From: Sporosarcina limicola
GTDB lineage: Bacteria; Bacillota; Bacilli; Bacillales_A; Planococcaceae
Assembly (NCBI RefSeq): GCF_014873855.1
Contig: NZ_JADBEL010000001.1
Coordinates: 1-64,000 of the forward strand
Direction of reading: 5' to 3'
DNA: 64,000 bases
Position 1 is the stretch's first letter, and the number at the start of each line of letters is the position of its first letter. A program made the translations under genes and the position numbers. Below the pieces are notes generated by a model. It saw only the letters and a list, made by a program, of their open reading frames with translations. It had not been told where the DNA came from and searched no databases. Below are positions 51,213 to 59,999 of the stretch, piece after piece.

Positions 51213-51328
51213 AAAGAAGAATTATTTTTGTTCGGCGTGATGGTCTAGAAATACATCTTGACCGCTTCAAGACTTGAGCAAGGATAGTAATACAATGTGT
51301 GCCTAAAGCACACGAGGAGGAAACAAAC

Positions 51329-51529
51329 ATGGAACAAGGTAAAGTAAAATGGTTTAACGCAGAAAAAGGTTTTGGATTTATCGAACGTGAAGATGGCGAC
51401 GACGTATTCGTACACTTCTCAGCTATCCAAGGCGAAGGCTTCAAGTCTCTTGAAGAAGGCCAAGACGTGACATTTGAAATCGAGCAAGGCCAACGCGGTC
51501 TTCAAGCTACAAATGTAAACAAAAACTAA
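51329..51529 (+). CDS. Cold-shock protein, CspA family
   Basis: A 66-residue RNA chaperone. [19 protein letters not shown] and [20 protein letters not shown] contain both RNP motifs. The ATG at 51329 follows GAGGAGGAAAC; the longer in-frame start at 51299 lies in the leader. It binds single-stranded RNA at low temperature and antiterminates. Length and sequence are typical of Bacillus CspB/C/D. Confidence 0.96.
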   Translation: MEQGKVKWFNAEKGFGFIEREDGDDVFVHFSAIQGEGFKSLEEGQDVTFEIEQGQRGLQATNVNKN

Positions 51530-51545
51530 TCTGAATTAACCATTC

Positions 51546-51577
51546 AAAAGCCAGCCCTTTAGAGGGTTGGCTTTTTT
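51546..51577 (+). terminator. Terminator of the cold-shock gene
   Basis: AAAAGCCAGCCC (51546-51557) pairs with GGGTTGGCTTTT (51564-51575), one G-T pair, followed by further T residues. Confidence 0.9.
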
Positions 51578-51613
51578 CTGTATGTATTTATTTAAATGAT
51601 GGATTGGAGAGGG

Positions 51614-51704
51614 TTATCACCCCCTCAGTATGCGTTATCATCGCTTCAGAGGAGTCTATCCCGCTATCGTCCACTTCATCACCGACACGGGCCAAATTAT
51701 CACC
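51614..51704 (+). repeat. Degenerate ~21 bp tandem array (core TTATCACC)
   Basis: TTATCAC, TTATCAT, CTATCCC, TCATCACC and TTATCACC start at 51614, 51635, 51656, 51676 and 51697, spacing 21, 21, 20 and 21. Sequence between the cores is not conserved. It occupies the gap between the csp terminator and the MMPL gene, the same sort of place as the other arrays. Confidence 0.55.
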
Positions 51705-51797
51705 ATCTACCACCCTACCCTACCCTAAAAAAAGACTTTTCTCATATTATCCGCTACTATAGAAAGATAGAATAGATACATAGGAAGGATGGATGGT

Positions 51798-53930
51798 ATG
51801 CACACACTTGCTCGTTTTGTTACGAGGGCACATAAAATAATCATCATCGCGTGGATTACCCTATTTGCAATCATGGCCTTTTTCGCTATTAAGTTGCCTG
51901 GATTACTCGAAGGGGACGGCTTCGAAATGAAGGGAGAGCATGCCCTTGTGATGGATATCGTTTCGAATACTTTCGATATGCCTGCCGAGACGATGTTCCT
52001 CGTTTTCAATAACGTTACCGATGATAAAATCGAGGCCACACTCAGTAAAGTCAACAAACTTGGCTTGACATCAGATATTGTGTCACCACTAGATAACAAG
52101 ACACAATACAAAGACCATGTCTCCTACGCTTTGCTCCATTTTGAGAGTGAATCGAAAAACATGTCTGATGTCGTCACGCAGATTCGTGATGCAATGGGCG
52201 ATGAAAAAGGAATTACCCTTACAGGTGCTTCCGCAATTTCAAAAGATATTAACGCTGCAAGCCAGCGTGATTTGATGACGGCGGAGGCGATTGGATTACC
52301 GATTGCCATTATTGTACTCCTATTTGCATTCGGAACAGTCGTTGCTTCATTCGTACCGCTCATCATTGGCGTTGTAACGGTTGTTTCCTCATTCGGAATC
52401 TTAACCCTTCTTGGCGGGAAAATGGACCTATCCATTTTCGTTCTAAATATCGTTCCAATGCTTGGTCTTGCACTTAGTATCGATTTCGCATTGCTGTTCA
52501 TTAGCCGCTACCGAGAAGAAAGGAAAAAAGGAGAACTACTCGATGCGGTCGCAACGACAATTCGAACAGCAGGAAGATCCGTTATTTTTTCGGCATTTTG
52601 CGTATTCATCGGTTTGGGTGCGATGATGCTCATCCAAGTTGATATTTTCCAAAACATCGCAGTCGGTGGGATGATTGCTGTAGCGGTGGCCGTCCTCAGT
52701 TCGGTGACATTACTGCCTGCTGTGCTGATTGTTCTCGGTGAACGGATTGACAAATGGCGTTTATTGAAAGAGAAAGCAAACGGAACTGACGCTTGGCGTA
52801 AGTTTGCAAATCTTGTCATTAAGCGCCCCGTTTCCATTATACTTGTTGCGTTCATTTTACTAGGCATTGCATTGATTCCTGTAAAAAACATGGAATTAAC
52901 GATTCCCCAAATTGACTCGTTGCCGAAATCGTATGACACACGGCAAGCCTTCGAATTAATGGACAAAACGTTTGGACTTGGTGACCAATCATCCATCTAT
53001 GTCGTGGCAAAGCGCGCAGGTGGGTGGGTGGATGATGCTGGCCTCAAGTCTATGAAGAAACTCGAAGATGAACTGACAAAAGATCCACTCGTGCAAGAGG
53101 TGACCACAATCTTCACTGCGAGCGAAACCGGTTCGGTGGAAGAATGGACACAAGCAATGACGGTTCCTGAAGTGGCAACTAGTCTCACACCACTTCTTGA
53201 AACGTTTGTTAATAATGATAAGTTATTGATTCCTATAACACTTGCAGCCGGTGGATCTACCGATGAAGCACAAGAATGGGCCCGTCATTGGTCTGATAAA
53301 AAGACCGAGTGGAATCTTTTAATCGGTGGACAACCGAAATTCAACCAGGAAATATTCGATGAAATTTGGGATAAAATCGTGTATGTCCTACTCGTTATCG
53401 TCGTTTCGACATTCATTATCCTAATGATTGCCTTCCGGTCGATCTTGATTCCGATTAAGGCAATTTTGATGAACATCATTGGGTTGTCCGCGACATTCGG
53501 CATCCTCGTTTATATATTCCAATACGGCCATTTCGGTCTCCAGGAAGGGACGATTGCGCTCATTATTCCAGTCATCGTCTTCAGCCTTGTCTTCGGACTG
53601 AGCATGGACTATGAAGTGTTCCTTATTTCAAGGATGCAGGAAGAGTATGCAAAGTCATTCGACAATGACCGTGCTACCGTGGAAGGACTTGCGACGACAA
53701 GTAAGGTCATTACATCAGCGGCGCTCATTATGATTGTTCTTACTGGGGCCTTCGCTTTCACTGACGTCATGCCCGTGAAACAAATCGGTGTGGGCATCGC
53801 CATTGCCGTCGCAATCGACGCAACGATTATCCGTCTCCTTCTCGTTCCAAGCCTGATGAAACTATTTGGTAAATGGAACTGGTGGCTGCCGTTTCGAAAA
53901 GGGCCTTATAAAGCCGGGAATTGGCATTAA
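51798..53930 (+). CDS. MMPL/RND-superfamily membrane transporter
   Basis: About 710 residues in two repeats, each with one helix, a large extracytoplasmic domain and five helices. IVPMLGLALSIDFALLFISR followed by YREERKKG, and the second-half counterpart VFSLVFGLSMDYEVFLISRM, hold the conserved Asp-Tyr/Phe of MMPL proteins (resembling B. subtilis YdfJ/YdgH). Export of lipids or hydrophobic drugs by proton antiport is inferred. ATG at 51798 follows AGGAAGG by nine bases; ATG at 51789 is too close. No regulator adjoins. Confidence 0.9.
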   Translation: MHTLARFVTRAHKIIIIAWITLFAIMAFFAIKLPGLLEGDGFEMKGEHALVMDIVSNTFDMPAETMFLVFNNVTDDKIEATLSKVNKLGLTSDIVSPLDNKTQYKDHVSYALLHFESESKNMSDVVTQIRDAMGDEKGITLTGASAISKDINAASQRDLMTAEAIGLPIAIIVLLFAFGTVVASFVPLIIGVVTVVSSFGILTLLGGKMDLSIFVLNIVPMLGLALSIDFALLFISRYREERKKGELLDAVATTIRTAGRSVIFSAFCVFIGLGAMMLIQVDIFQNIAVGGMIAVAVAVLSSVTLLPAVLIVLGERIDKWRLLKEKANGTDAWRKFANLVIKRPVSIILVAFILLGIALIPVKNMELTIPQIDSLPKSYDTRQAFELMDKTFGLGDQSSIYVVAKRAGGWVDDAGLKSMKKLEDELTKDPLVQEVTTIFTASETGSVEEWTQAMTVPEVATSLTPLLETFVNNDKLLIPITLAAGGSTDEAQEWARHWSDKKTEWNLLIGGQPKFNQEIFDEIWDKIVYVLLVIVVSTFIILMIAFRSILIPIKAILMNIIGLSATFGILVYIFQYGHFGLQEGTIALIIPVIVFSLVFGLSMDYEVFLISRMQEEYAKSFDNDRATVEGLATTSKVITSAALIMIVLTGAFAFTDVMPVKQIGVGIAIAVAIDATIIRLLLVPSLMKLFGKWNWWLPFRKGPYKAGNWH

Positions 53931-53956
53931 ATCGGAGCGCAGGGCCCAAAGGAAGA

Positions 53957-54004
53957 GCCATCCATGAACTCTGGAAATCCAGGGTCCTTGGACGGCCTTT
54001 TTTT
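53957..54004 (+). terminator. Terminator of the MMPL gene
   Basis: GCCATCC (53957-53963) pairs with GGACGGC (53990-53996), one mismatch, with an inner CTGG/CCAG stem, followed by seven T residues. Confidence 0.75.
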
Positions 54005-54246
54005 ATAAAGACAATCCAGAATAATCTATTATCATTAAATTGAACTATAGCAGAAATAATATTGCGTCGTCAATCCCCTTTTTAAAGTATTTGAAACTGC
54101 CCAGTAACTCCGGTCGATTGTATAATGAAATATACCGACTTGATAAACGAAAAACAGATCAACATCATTGCTTCTATAAACACGCTGTACTATTCTAAAA
54201 CAGATTCGAAGTTGGAAAAAACATGCGGAATGGTGAGGATATCTAA

Positions 54247-54984
54247 TTGAGAGGTTCACAAACATTAGAACGTGGTTTAGACATATTATTTGTATTAACT
54301 GAAGCAGGACGTACTTTAACAGTACCTGAAATTGCCGAAAAAGTTTCTTTACCGGAAAGTACAACCTATAGATTTATTCAAACTTTAGAACAGAACGGAA
54401 TAGTTGAGAGAAAGGGGCAGGGGCAAATTGGATTAGGCTTTAGAATATTAGATATGGCCCGTGGTTTAACCCAGCAAATAGATTATCAACTTAATATAAT
54501 TGCGCATCCATTTATGGAGAGTCTTACAAATAAGACTGGTGAAACCACGGTTTTAGCGGTTAGAACTGGATTAAATGTTGTTGTAATTCAAAGAATAGAG
54601 AGCGCCCATTTCATACGAATGGCGGTTGATGAAGGAAAAAACCTTCCACTGCTTGAAGGTGCTTCCGGAAAGGCGTTATTACCTTTTGAAAATCAAAAGG
54701 TTATTGAACAGACTTTAACACACTTAAAAAATCCGAAAAAAATAGCTGATTTAGCTTCTCAATTAAATGCTATTCGTGGCAAAGGATTCGTTATAACGAA
54801 AGGGGAAGTTGATAAAGATGTCATAGGGATAGGAGCGCCAATATTTAATCGCTTTAACCAAGTCATCGCAAGTTTAACGATTGCAGGACCTAGCTTCCGA
54901 ATCTCTAAAGAACAGAGCGAACTCTTTGCAAAAGAATTATTGATTACGGCAAGAAAAATTACAGAACAGTTATCAATGACATGA
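54247..54984 (+). CDS. IclR-family transcriptional regulator of the adjacent catabolic cluster
   Basis: A 245-residue IclR protein. The N-terminal winged helix is GSQTLERGLDILFVLTEAGR with TVPEIAEKVSLPESTTYRFI as helix-turn-helix; the C-terminal effector domain has TGETTVLAVRTGLNVVVIQR, LLEGASGKALLPF and IGIGAPIFNRFNQVIASLTI. Start is TTG with GAGG eight bases upstream. IclR regulators control adjoining catabolic operons; here it precedes the hydratase gene by 490 bases. TTATCATTAA at 54029 recurs in the palindrome at 55423, a possible shared operator half-site. Confidence 0.9.
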   Translation: MRGSQTLERGLDILFVLTEAGRTLTVPEIAEKVSLPESTTYRFIQTLEQNGIVERKGQGQIGLGFRILDMARGLTQQIDYQLNIIAHPFMESLTNKTGETTVLAVRTGLNVVVIQRIESAHFIRMAVDEGKNLPLLEGASGKALLPFENQKVIEQTLTHLKNPKKIADLASQLNAIRGKGFVITKGEVDKDVIGIGAPIFNRFNQVIASLTIAGPSFRISKEQSELFAKELLITARKITEQLSMT

Positions 54985-55073
54985 ATGAACATTAACTATT
55001 TTTTTATTGCGTGTTCAGTAGATAACAATTTCAAGTTAATACTAGAAAACAAACAGTTCGCGTATTCTGAATG

Positions 55074-55135
55074 ACGTCTTTTCATTTGAAAACCATTTTT
55101 GCGGTTATTCAAATGAAAAGGCGTTCTTTATTTTT
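55074..55135 (+). terminator. Terminator of the iclR-type gene
   Basis: ACGTCTTTTCATTTGAA (55074-55090) pairs with TTCAAATGAAAAGGCGT (55108-55124), one wobble or mismatch near the base, followed by a T-rich run. Confidence 0.85.
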
Positions 55136-55181
55136 ACAGAATAACTGTGGAACATAATCACAATAATGAAATCATTAATAT

Positions 55182-55299
55182 ATATGTTGAACTAAAGAAT
55201 CCTACTAACAACGCTCGGCGCTTGGGGAAGGATGTAGTTCAATCCTTCCTTGGGGATGCCTTCGCTGGAGATTACGGGAAAATCATAAGTTCAACATAT
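55182..55299. other. 118 bp element bounded by 12 bp perfect inverted repeats
   Basis: ATATGTTGAACT (55182-55193) and AGTTCAACATAT (55288-55299) are perfectly complementary. Between them GGAAGGAT/ATCCTTCC (55226-55249) forms a second hairpin. It could be a miniature inverted-repeat element or an operator pair for looping. An open frame of 73 codons crosses it (55147-55368) but lacks a ribosome binding site. Confidence 0.45.
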
Positions 55300-55353
55300 T
55301 ATAGTAATACAAGCATAAATATTAATAGTTTTTTAAAAGTTTTCAAAACACTC

Positions 55354-55382
55354 TTGACCTTTGTCTAAATTTTTGTTAAATT
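55354..55382 (+). promoter_or_regulatory. Probable promoter of the ergothioneine-type catabolic operon
   Basis: TTGACC (55354-55359) and TAAATT (55377-55382) are 17 bases apart, about 90 bases before the hydratase start. The -35 is good, the -10 weak, as expected for a regulated promoter. Confidence 0.55.
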
Positions 55383-55422
55383 GATTATGCATTTCAATTA
55401 ATTATCGTTATTAGATATTTGA

Positions 55423-55439
55423 TTATCATTAATTGATAA
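55423..55439. promoter_or_regulatory. Palindrome downstream of the promoter, candidate IclR operator
   Basis: TTATCA (55423-55428) and TGATAA (55434-55439) are perfect inverted repeats with a five-base spacer, about 35 bases after the predicted transcription start and 35 before the start codon. Binding here would block transcription. The same TTATCATTAA stretch is upstream of the iclR-type gene. Confidence 0.4.
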
Positions 55440-55473
55440 CAAGATATAATATAAATTAAATGGAGGGTTATAA

Positions 55474-57135
55474 ATGGGAGAAATAAAAGCGGCAAGAGGA
55501 ATAGAATTACGTTGTAAAGGCTGGCGACAAGAAGCTCTCCTGCGGATGTTGGAAAACGTTTTGGAAAATGGAGAAAACCAAGACGAGCTGATTGTTTATG
55601 CAGCACTAGGAAAAGCAGCTAGAGACTGGGGATCCTATCATGCCATCGTCAAAACATTAAAGGAACTAAATGATGATGAGACGATGGTTATCCAATCGGG
55701 GAAACCAATCGGAGTATTTAAAACACATCTATTTGCTCCCCTTGTAATTATGGCCAATTGTAATGTTGTCGGAAAGTGGGCAACAAGTGATAACTTCTAT
55801 GAAATGCAAGAAAAAGGACTTATTTGCTGGGGTGGTTTAACAGCCGGTGCTTGGCAATATATCGGTTCACAAGGGGTTATTCAAGGGACATATGAAATTT
55901 TCTCGAGAATTGCCGAAAAGCATTTCAATAGTAACCTATCAGGCAAATTTATTTTGACTGCTGGCTTAGGGGGAATGGGAGGGGCCCAACCACTAGCTGG
56001 ATTCATGGCGAAAGCTGCGATTCTCTGTGTTGAAGTGAATGAAGAACGAATTGATAAGAGGATTGAAGTAGGCTACTTGCAGAAGAAAGCAACTGATTTA
56101 TCCGAGGCTCTTGAATGGATTGCTCAGGCTAAAGAGAATAATGAAAGCGTTTCAATCGGCCTATTAGGCAATGCTTCTGAAATTTATCCGGAAATTTTGA
56201 GTAGAGGAATAATTCCTGACATTGTTACGGATCAAACATCTGCGCATGATTTGGTCTACGGATACGTTCCAGGTGGTTATACACTTGAAGACGTGAAAGT
56301 TGTACGTGTTGAAAACCAGAAAAAACTTGAAGCCGATGCGAGGGCATCCATTGCCACAGAAGTTCGAGCAATACTTGAGTTTAAACGTCAAGGCTCGATC
56401 GTTTTCGATAACGGAAATAATATTCGCACGCAAGCTTTTGAAGGAGGTGTAACGGACGCATTTGATATTGATATTTTTACAGAGGCTTACTTGCGCCCGC
56501 TCTTTAGTCGGGCAATCGGTCCGTTTAGATGGGTTGCACTAACCGGCAATGCTGAGGATATTAAGAAAATTGATAACTATATACTCGAAGAATTCAAGGA
56601 TAATGAAACCGCAGTTAATTGGATCAATTTAGCTAATAAGTATGTTCCATTCGAAGGGCTGCCTGCGAGAATTGGCTGGTTCGGGCATGGAGAACGTACA
56701 AAAATAGCTTTAGCTGTTAACCAAATGGTGAAAGATGGAACGTTAAGTGGACCAATCGCTTTTTCACGCGATCATCTTGACGCGGGAGCAATGACACATC
56801 CGAATATCATGACAGAAAATATGAAAGATGGAAGCGACGCTATCTCCGACTGGCCACTAATTAACGCAATGTTACATTGTTCTTCAATGGCTGACCTTGT
56901 CGTTATTCATTCGGGAGGCGGCGGTTACATGGGATATATGACAAGCTCAGGTGTAACGCTCGTAGCTGATGGTAGTGAAGAAGCAGCAATGCGATTAAAG
57001 CATACGTTGGACAATGATACAGGACTTGGTGTATTGCGCTATGCAGATGCCGGTTATGAAGATGCATTAGACGAAGTAGAGAAAAAAGGGATTAAAAGAA
57101 TTGAAGTTCAAAATGTACAGGGGGCATCAAAATGA
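55474..57135 (+). CDS. Urocanate hydratase family protein, probable (S-methyl)thiourocanate hydratase
   Basis: A 553-residue HutU homologue. The NAD-binding motif TAGLGGMGGAQPLAG (residues 162-176), LICWGGLTAGAWQYIGSQG, DQTSAHDLVYGYVPGGYT and FSRDHLDAGAMTHPN are conserved. In classical urocanases, as I recall them, the segment before the GER motif reads ARICW with a conserved active-site cysteine; here it is ARIGW (398-402) followed by FGHGER. With no hutH, hutI or hutG near, and an MIO-less lyase, DUF917 and hydantoinase downstream, I infer it hydrates thiourocanate or its S-methyl form. GGAGGG precedes the ATG. First gene of the operon. Confidence 0.85.
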   Translation: MGEIKAARGIELRCKGWRQEALLRMLENVLENGENQDELIVYAALGKAARDWGSYHAIVKTLKELNDDETMVIQSGKPIGVFKTHLFAPLVIMANCNVVGKWATSDNFYEMQEKGLICWGGLTAGAWQYIGSQGVIQGTYEIFSRIAEKHFNSNLSGKFILTAGLGGMGGAQPLAGFMAKAAILCVEVNEERIDKRIEVGYLQKKATDLSEALEWIAQAKENNESVSIGLLGNASEIYPEILSRGIIPDIVTDQTSAHDLVYGYVPGGYTLEDVKVVRVENQKKLEADARASIATEVRAILEFKRQGSIVFDNGNNIRTQAFEGGVTDAFDIDIFTEAYLRPLFSRAIGPFRWVALTGNAEDIKKIDNYILEEFKDNETAVNWINLANKYVPFEGLPARIGWFGHGERTKIALAVNQMVKDGTLSGPIAFSRDHLDAGAMTHPNIMTENMKDGSDAISDWPLINAMLHCSSMADLVVIHSGGGGYMGYMTSSGVTLVADGSEEAAMRLKHTLDNDTGLGVLRYADAGYEDALDEVEKKGIKRIEVQNVQGASK

Positions 57136-58238
57136 GAAAGTTAACACTAAAAGATGTGGAAGCAGCAGTAAAAGGAGGTTCTATTTTCGCGAGTGGTGGC
57201 GGTGGTTGGGTCGAACATGGAATGGAAATCGGGACGGCGGCTGTTACAATCGGTCAACCTACATTAGTTTCCGTCGATGAACTGCCGGACGATGCGATTA
57301 TTATTACGACAACGGCAATTGGCGCGCCGGCCGGAACAACCGACTGGCAGATGCTTGGAAAAGACTATATTAAAGCTGTTGAGCTCGTGCAAGAAAAATA
57401 TGATGGTAAAATTGTTGGCGTTATGACACCACAAAACGGAATGTCAAGTTCTATTAATGGTTGGCTTCCAGCCGCGGCCCTCGGCCTTGTTGTAGTTGAT
57501 GCAACCGGGGATATCCGCGCCCATCCAACCGGGAATATGGGAGCGATGGGTCTAAACTCTAATCCTGAATATGAAACAATTGAAGCAGTAGCAGGTGGAA
57601 AGCCAGAAACCGGTTCGTATATTGAATTGGTCGTAAAAGGGAGTCCTGCTAAAACTTCTTCCATCTTACGTACAGCTTCTAACATGTCGGGTGGGTTTAT
57701 TGCTTCTGCACGCCATCCAATTCCAGCAAGTTATGTAAAAGAGCATGCAGCAGTTGGTGGGATTACAATGGCTATTGAATTAGGCGAAGCAATTATAGCG
57801 GCTGAACTAAACGGCCCGGAAGCAATTATTCAAGCCATTTGCGATAAAACAAATGGTGAAGTAATCGGGCGTGGAAAAGTTAAAGCGTTCAATGTTAAAT
57901 ATACCGATGAAGCGTTTGATATCGGGACTGTCACTGTCGAAACAGCGGATGGTAGTCTGACACTGCATGTTATGAATGAATATATGGCAGTAGACAATGG
58001 AAGTGGAAAAAGAGTAACTACTTACCCTGATATCATTACAACTATTTCGACAGAAACAGGCCGTCCGTTAAGCGTTGGCGATTTAAACGAAGGAATGGAC
58101 ATAGCTGTTTTCAGTATTAATAAAAAACATGTACCCATCAGCTCAAGCGTACGGGATGCAAGTGTGTACCCTGATGTCGAAGCTGCACTTGGTATCAATA
58201 TTTCTGATTATGCATTAGAAAAAGACACGGTTAAATAA
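57132..58238 (+). CDS. DUF917 / S-methyl-thiohydantoin desulfurase family protein
   Basis: A 368-residue protein overlapping the hydratase gene by ATGA. GGSIFASGGGGWVEHGMEIG, ITTTAIGAPAGTTDWQML and HPTGNMGAMGLNSNPEY are DUF917 blocks. Pfam has, as I recall, renamed this family S-Me-THD after S-methyl thiohydantoin desulfurases of ergothioneine catabolism. Such an enzyme replaces sulfur of the thiohydantoin ring by oxygen to give hydantoin-5-propionate. Tight coupling with the hydratase, whose product would be its substrate, supports this. Many DUF917 proteins adjoin hydantoinase genes with other roles, so the exact substrate is inferred. Confidence 0.8.
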   Translation: MRKLTLKDVEAAVKGGSIFASGGGGWVEHGMEIGTAAVTIGQPTLVSVDELPDDAIIITTTAIGAPAGTTDWQMLGKDYIKAVELVQEKYDGKIVGVMTPQNGMSSSINGWLPAAALGLVVVDATGDIRAHPTGNMGAMGLNSNPEYETIEAVAGGKPETGSYIELVVKGSPAKTSSILRTASNMSGGFIASARHPIPASYVKEHAAVGGITMAIELGEAIIAAELNGPEAIIQAICDKTNGEVIGRGKVKAFNVKYTDEAFDIGTVTVETADGSLTLHVMNEYMAVDNGSGKRVTTYPDIITTISTETGRPLSVGDLNEGMDIAVFSINKKHVPISSSVRDASVYPDVEAALGINISDYALEKDTVK

Positions 58239-58257
58239 AGTAAAAATGAATTTAAGT

Positions 58258-58284
58258 CCTCTAGTATTCTTTTGAACCTAGAGG
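58258..58284 (+). terminator. Stem-loop between the DUF917 and BCCT genes
   Basis: CCTCTAG (58258-58264) pairs with CTAGAGG (58278-58284) around a 13-base loop, with GTTGTTTC after. The T run is poor; partial attenuation or transcript processing is more likely than full termination. Confidence 0.5.
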
Positions 58285-58337
58285 CGTTGTTTCTTGAATA
58301 GACGGAATATACTTAAAAATGAAGGTGGGTTATTATA

Positions 58338-59957
58338 ATGAGAATCTTCCAGAACTTAAGGTTATCAGTTTTTGTTCCTATGTCGATTATTCTTTTACTA
58401 TCAATAGTTGTTGGAGTAGTAGCACCTGAGGCTTTTTATAATGTTGAAAATACGATAGTGCAGTTTGCTTTTGAAAAATTCGGATGGCTATTTCAATTAT
58501 CAAGTGTGCTATTTTTAGCTATTTGTATCTTCTTAACAGTTTCAAAGTATGGGAATATTAGGATTGGAGGTCCTGAAGCGAAACCCGATTTATCTACATG
58601 GAATTGGTTCGCTATAACATTGACTGCAGGTATCGCAACAGGAATTTTATTTTGGGGGATTGCGGAGCCAATCACTCATTTTATGAGCCCGCCAGAGGTT
58701 TTAGGATTAGTGCCAGGAAGTGAAGCGGCCGCGATGTTCTCAATGACTCAAACCTTCATTCACTGGACGTTCTCTCCATATGCAATTTACGGATTGGCAG
58801 GGGTTGGAATCGCATTTGCCATTTATAATGCAAAACTCCCTTATCAAGTTAGTTCAGTATTATACCCAGTGTTCGGAAAGAAAATTAAAGGTTCGATAGG
58901 AGCCATTGTTGATAGTTTATGTTTATTCGCTATTGTTGGCGGTGTCGCTGCTGTACTGGGTGTAGGAACGATGCAAATTGCAACTGGATTAAACATAGTT
59001 ACCGGCATCCCCAATGGGAAAGTAACCTGGATTATTATTGTCAGTATTATTGTGGCGACATACATCTTTTCAAGTTATACCGGACTTAATAAAGGGATTC
59101 GTTGGCTTTCAGATAAAAATACAAAAATCTTTATTGGCATAGTAATCTTTGTATTTATTTTCGGTCCGATGCAATTTATTTTATCACTTGGAACACAGTC
59201 ATTTGGCCATTATATTCAAGACTTTTTTGTTAGATCTCTTTATTTAAGTCCAATCGATGGATCAGAGTGGCCTAGATGGTGGCCAATCTATTATTGGGCA
59301 ATATGGTTGGCATATGCACCACTAATGGGAATGTTTTTAGCAAGAATATCGAAAGGACGCACCATTAAACAGTTTATGACTATGAACGTAGGCGTACCAG
59401 CTATGGCCGGTGTCATATGGTTTTCCATTTTTGGTGGTTCAGCTATAAGCCTTCAGTTAAAAGGGGTGGGTATTTGGGAATCTATTCAACAAAATGGCAT
59501 GGAAGTATCCGTGTTTTCTTTCTTGGAGCATTATCCTTTATCCACAATAACTAGCCTTATTTTTATCATCACCGTGTATATTTCAATCGTTACGATGGCC
59601 GATTCGATGACATCCACTGTATCTTCATTAACAATAAAAACTTTAGGCGGTGGGGTTTCCGAAGCTCCGGGTAGAGTGAAAATTTATTGGGGTATCATTA
59701 TGTCCTCAATGGCGATTATTAACTTATTGTCAGCCGGTGGGAAAATTAGTGGAATTGATGCCACAAAGCAGATTGCTACTATTGCAGGTTTCCCGATTTT
59801 ATTTTTCATGCTTCTCTTAGCTTATTCAACTTTAAAATTCATTACGCAACAAGAAAAGTACGATGTCGCGACGTATCCTGAAACAGCAAAAGTTTCATTG
59901 GAGGATGAAAATGAAAAAGTTCCTGAAATAACGTCGAAAGAAAGTAATGAAGCATAA
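58338..59957 (+). CDS. BCCT-family betaine transporter, candidate ergothioneine importer
   Basis: A 539-residue carrier with 12 helices. GIATGILFWGIAEPITHFM, FIHWTFSPYAIYGLAGVGI and the tryptophan-rich WPRWWPIYYWAIWLAYAP are the BCCT signature, and VTMADSMTSTVSSLTIKTLG matches the helix 10 region. BCCT carriers import trimethylammonium zwitterions such as betaine, carnitine and choline. Ergothioneine and its S-methyl form are histidine betaines with the same trimethylammonium head group, so the location in this cluster suggests them as substrate. The C-terminal tail is short and acidic, without an obvious long osmosensor helix. AAGGTGGG precedes the ATG. Confidence 0.88.
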   Translation: MRIFQNLRLSVFVPMSIILLLSIVVGVVAPEAFYNVENTIVQFAFEKFGWLFQLSSVLFLAICIFLTVSKYGNIRIGGPEAKPDLSTWNWFAITLTAGIATGILFWGIAEPITHFMSPPEVLGLVPGSEAAAMFSMTQTFIHWTFSPYAIYGLAGVGIAFAIYNAKLPYQVSSVLYPVFGKKIKGSIGAIVDSLCLFAIVGGVAAVLGVGTMQIATGLNIVTGIPNGKVTWIIIVSIIVATYIFSSYTGLNKGIRWLSDKNTKIFIGIVIFVFIFGPMQFILSLGTQSFGHYIQDFFVRSLYLSPIDGSEWPRWWPIYYWAIWLAYAPLMGMFLARISKGRTIKQFMTMNVGVPAMAGVIWFSIFGGSAISLQLKGVGIWESIQQNGMEVSVFSFLEHYPLSTITSLIFIITVYISIVTMADSMTSTVSSLTIKTLGGGVSEAPGRVKIYWGIIMSSMAIINLLSAGGKISGIDATKQIATIAGFPILFFMLLLAYSTLKFITQQEKYDVATYPETAKVSLEDENEKVPEITSKESNEA

Positions 59958-59999
59958 AAGATAATGTATGAAGGACGATTAGAAGCGGAGGTAAAGAGG

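Noticed and set aside
55147..55368. 73-codon frame upstream of the hydratase gene
   Set aside because: No ribosome binding site, low-complexity ends, and it crosses the inverted-repeat element and the promoter; treated as non-coding.
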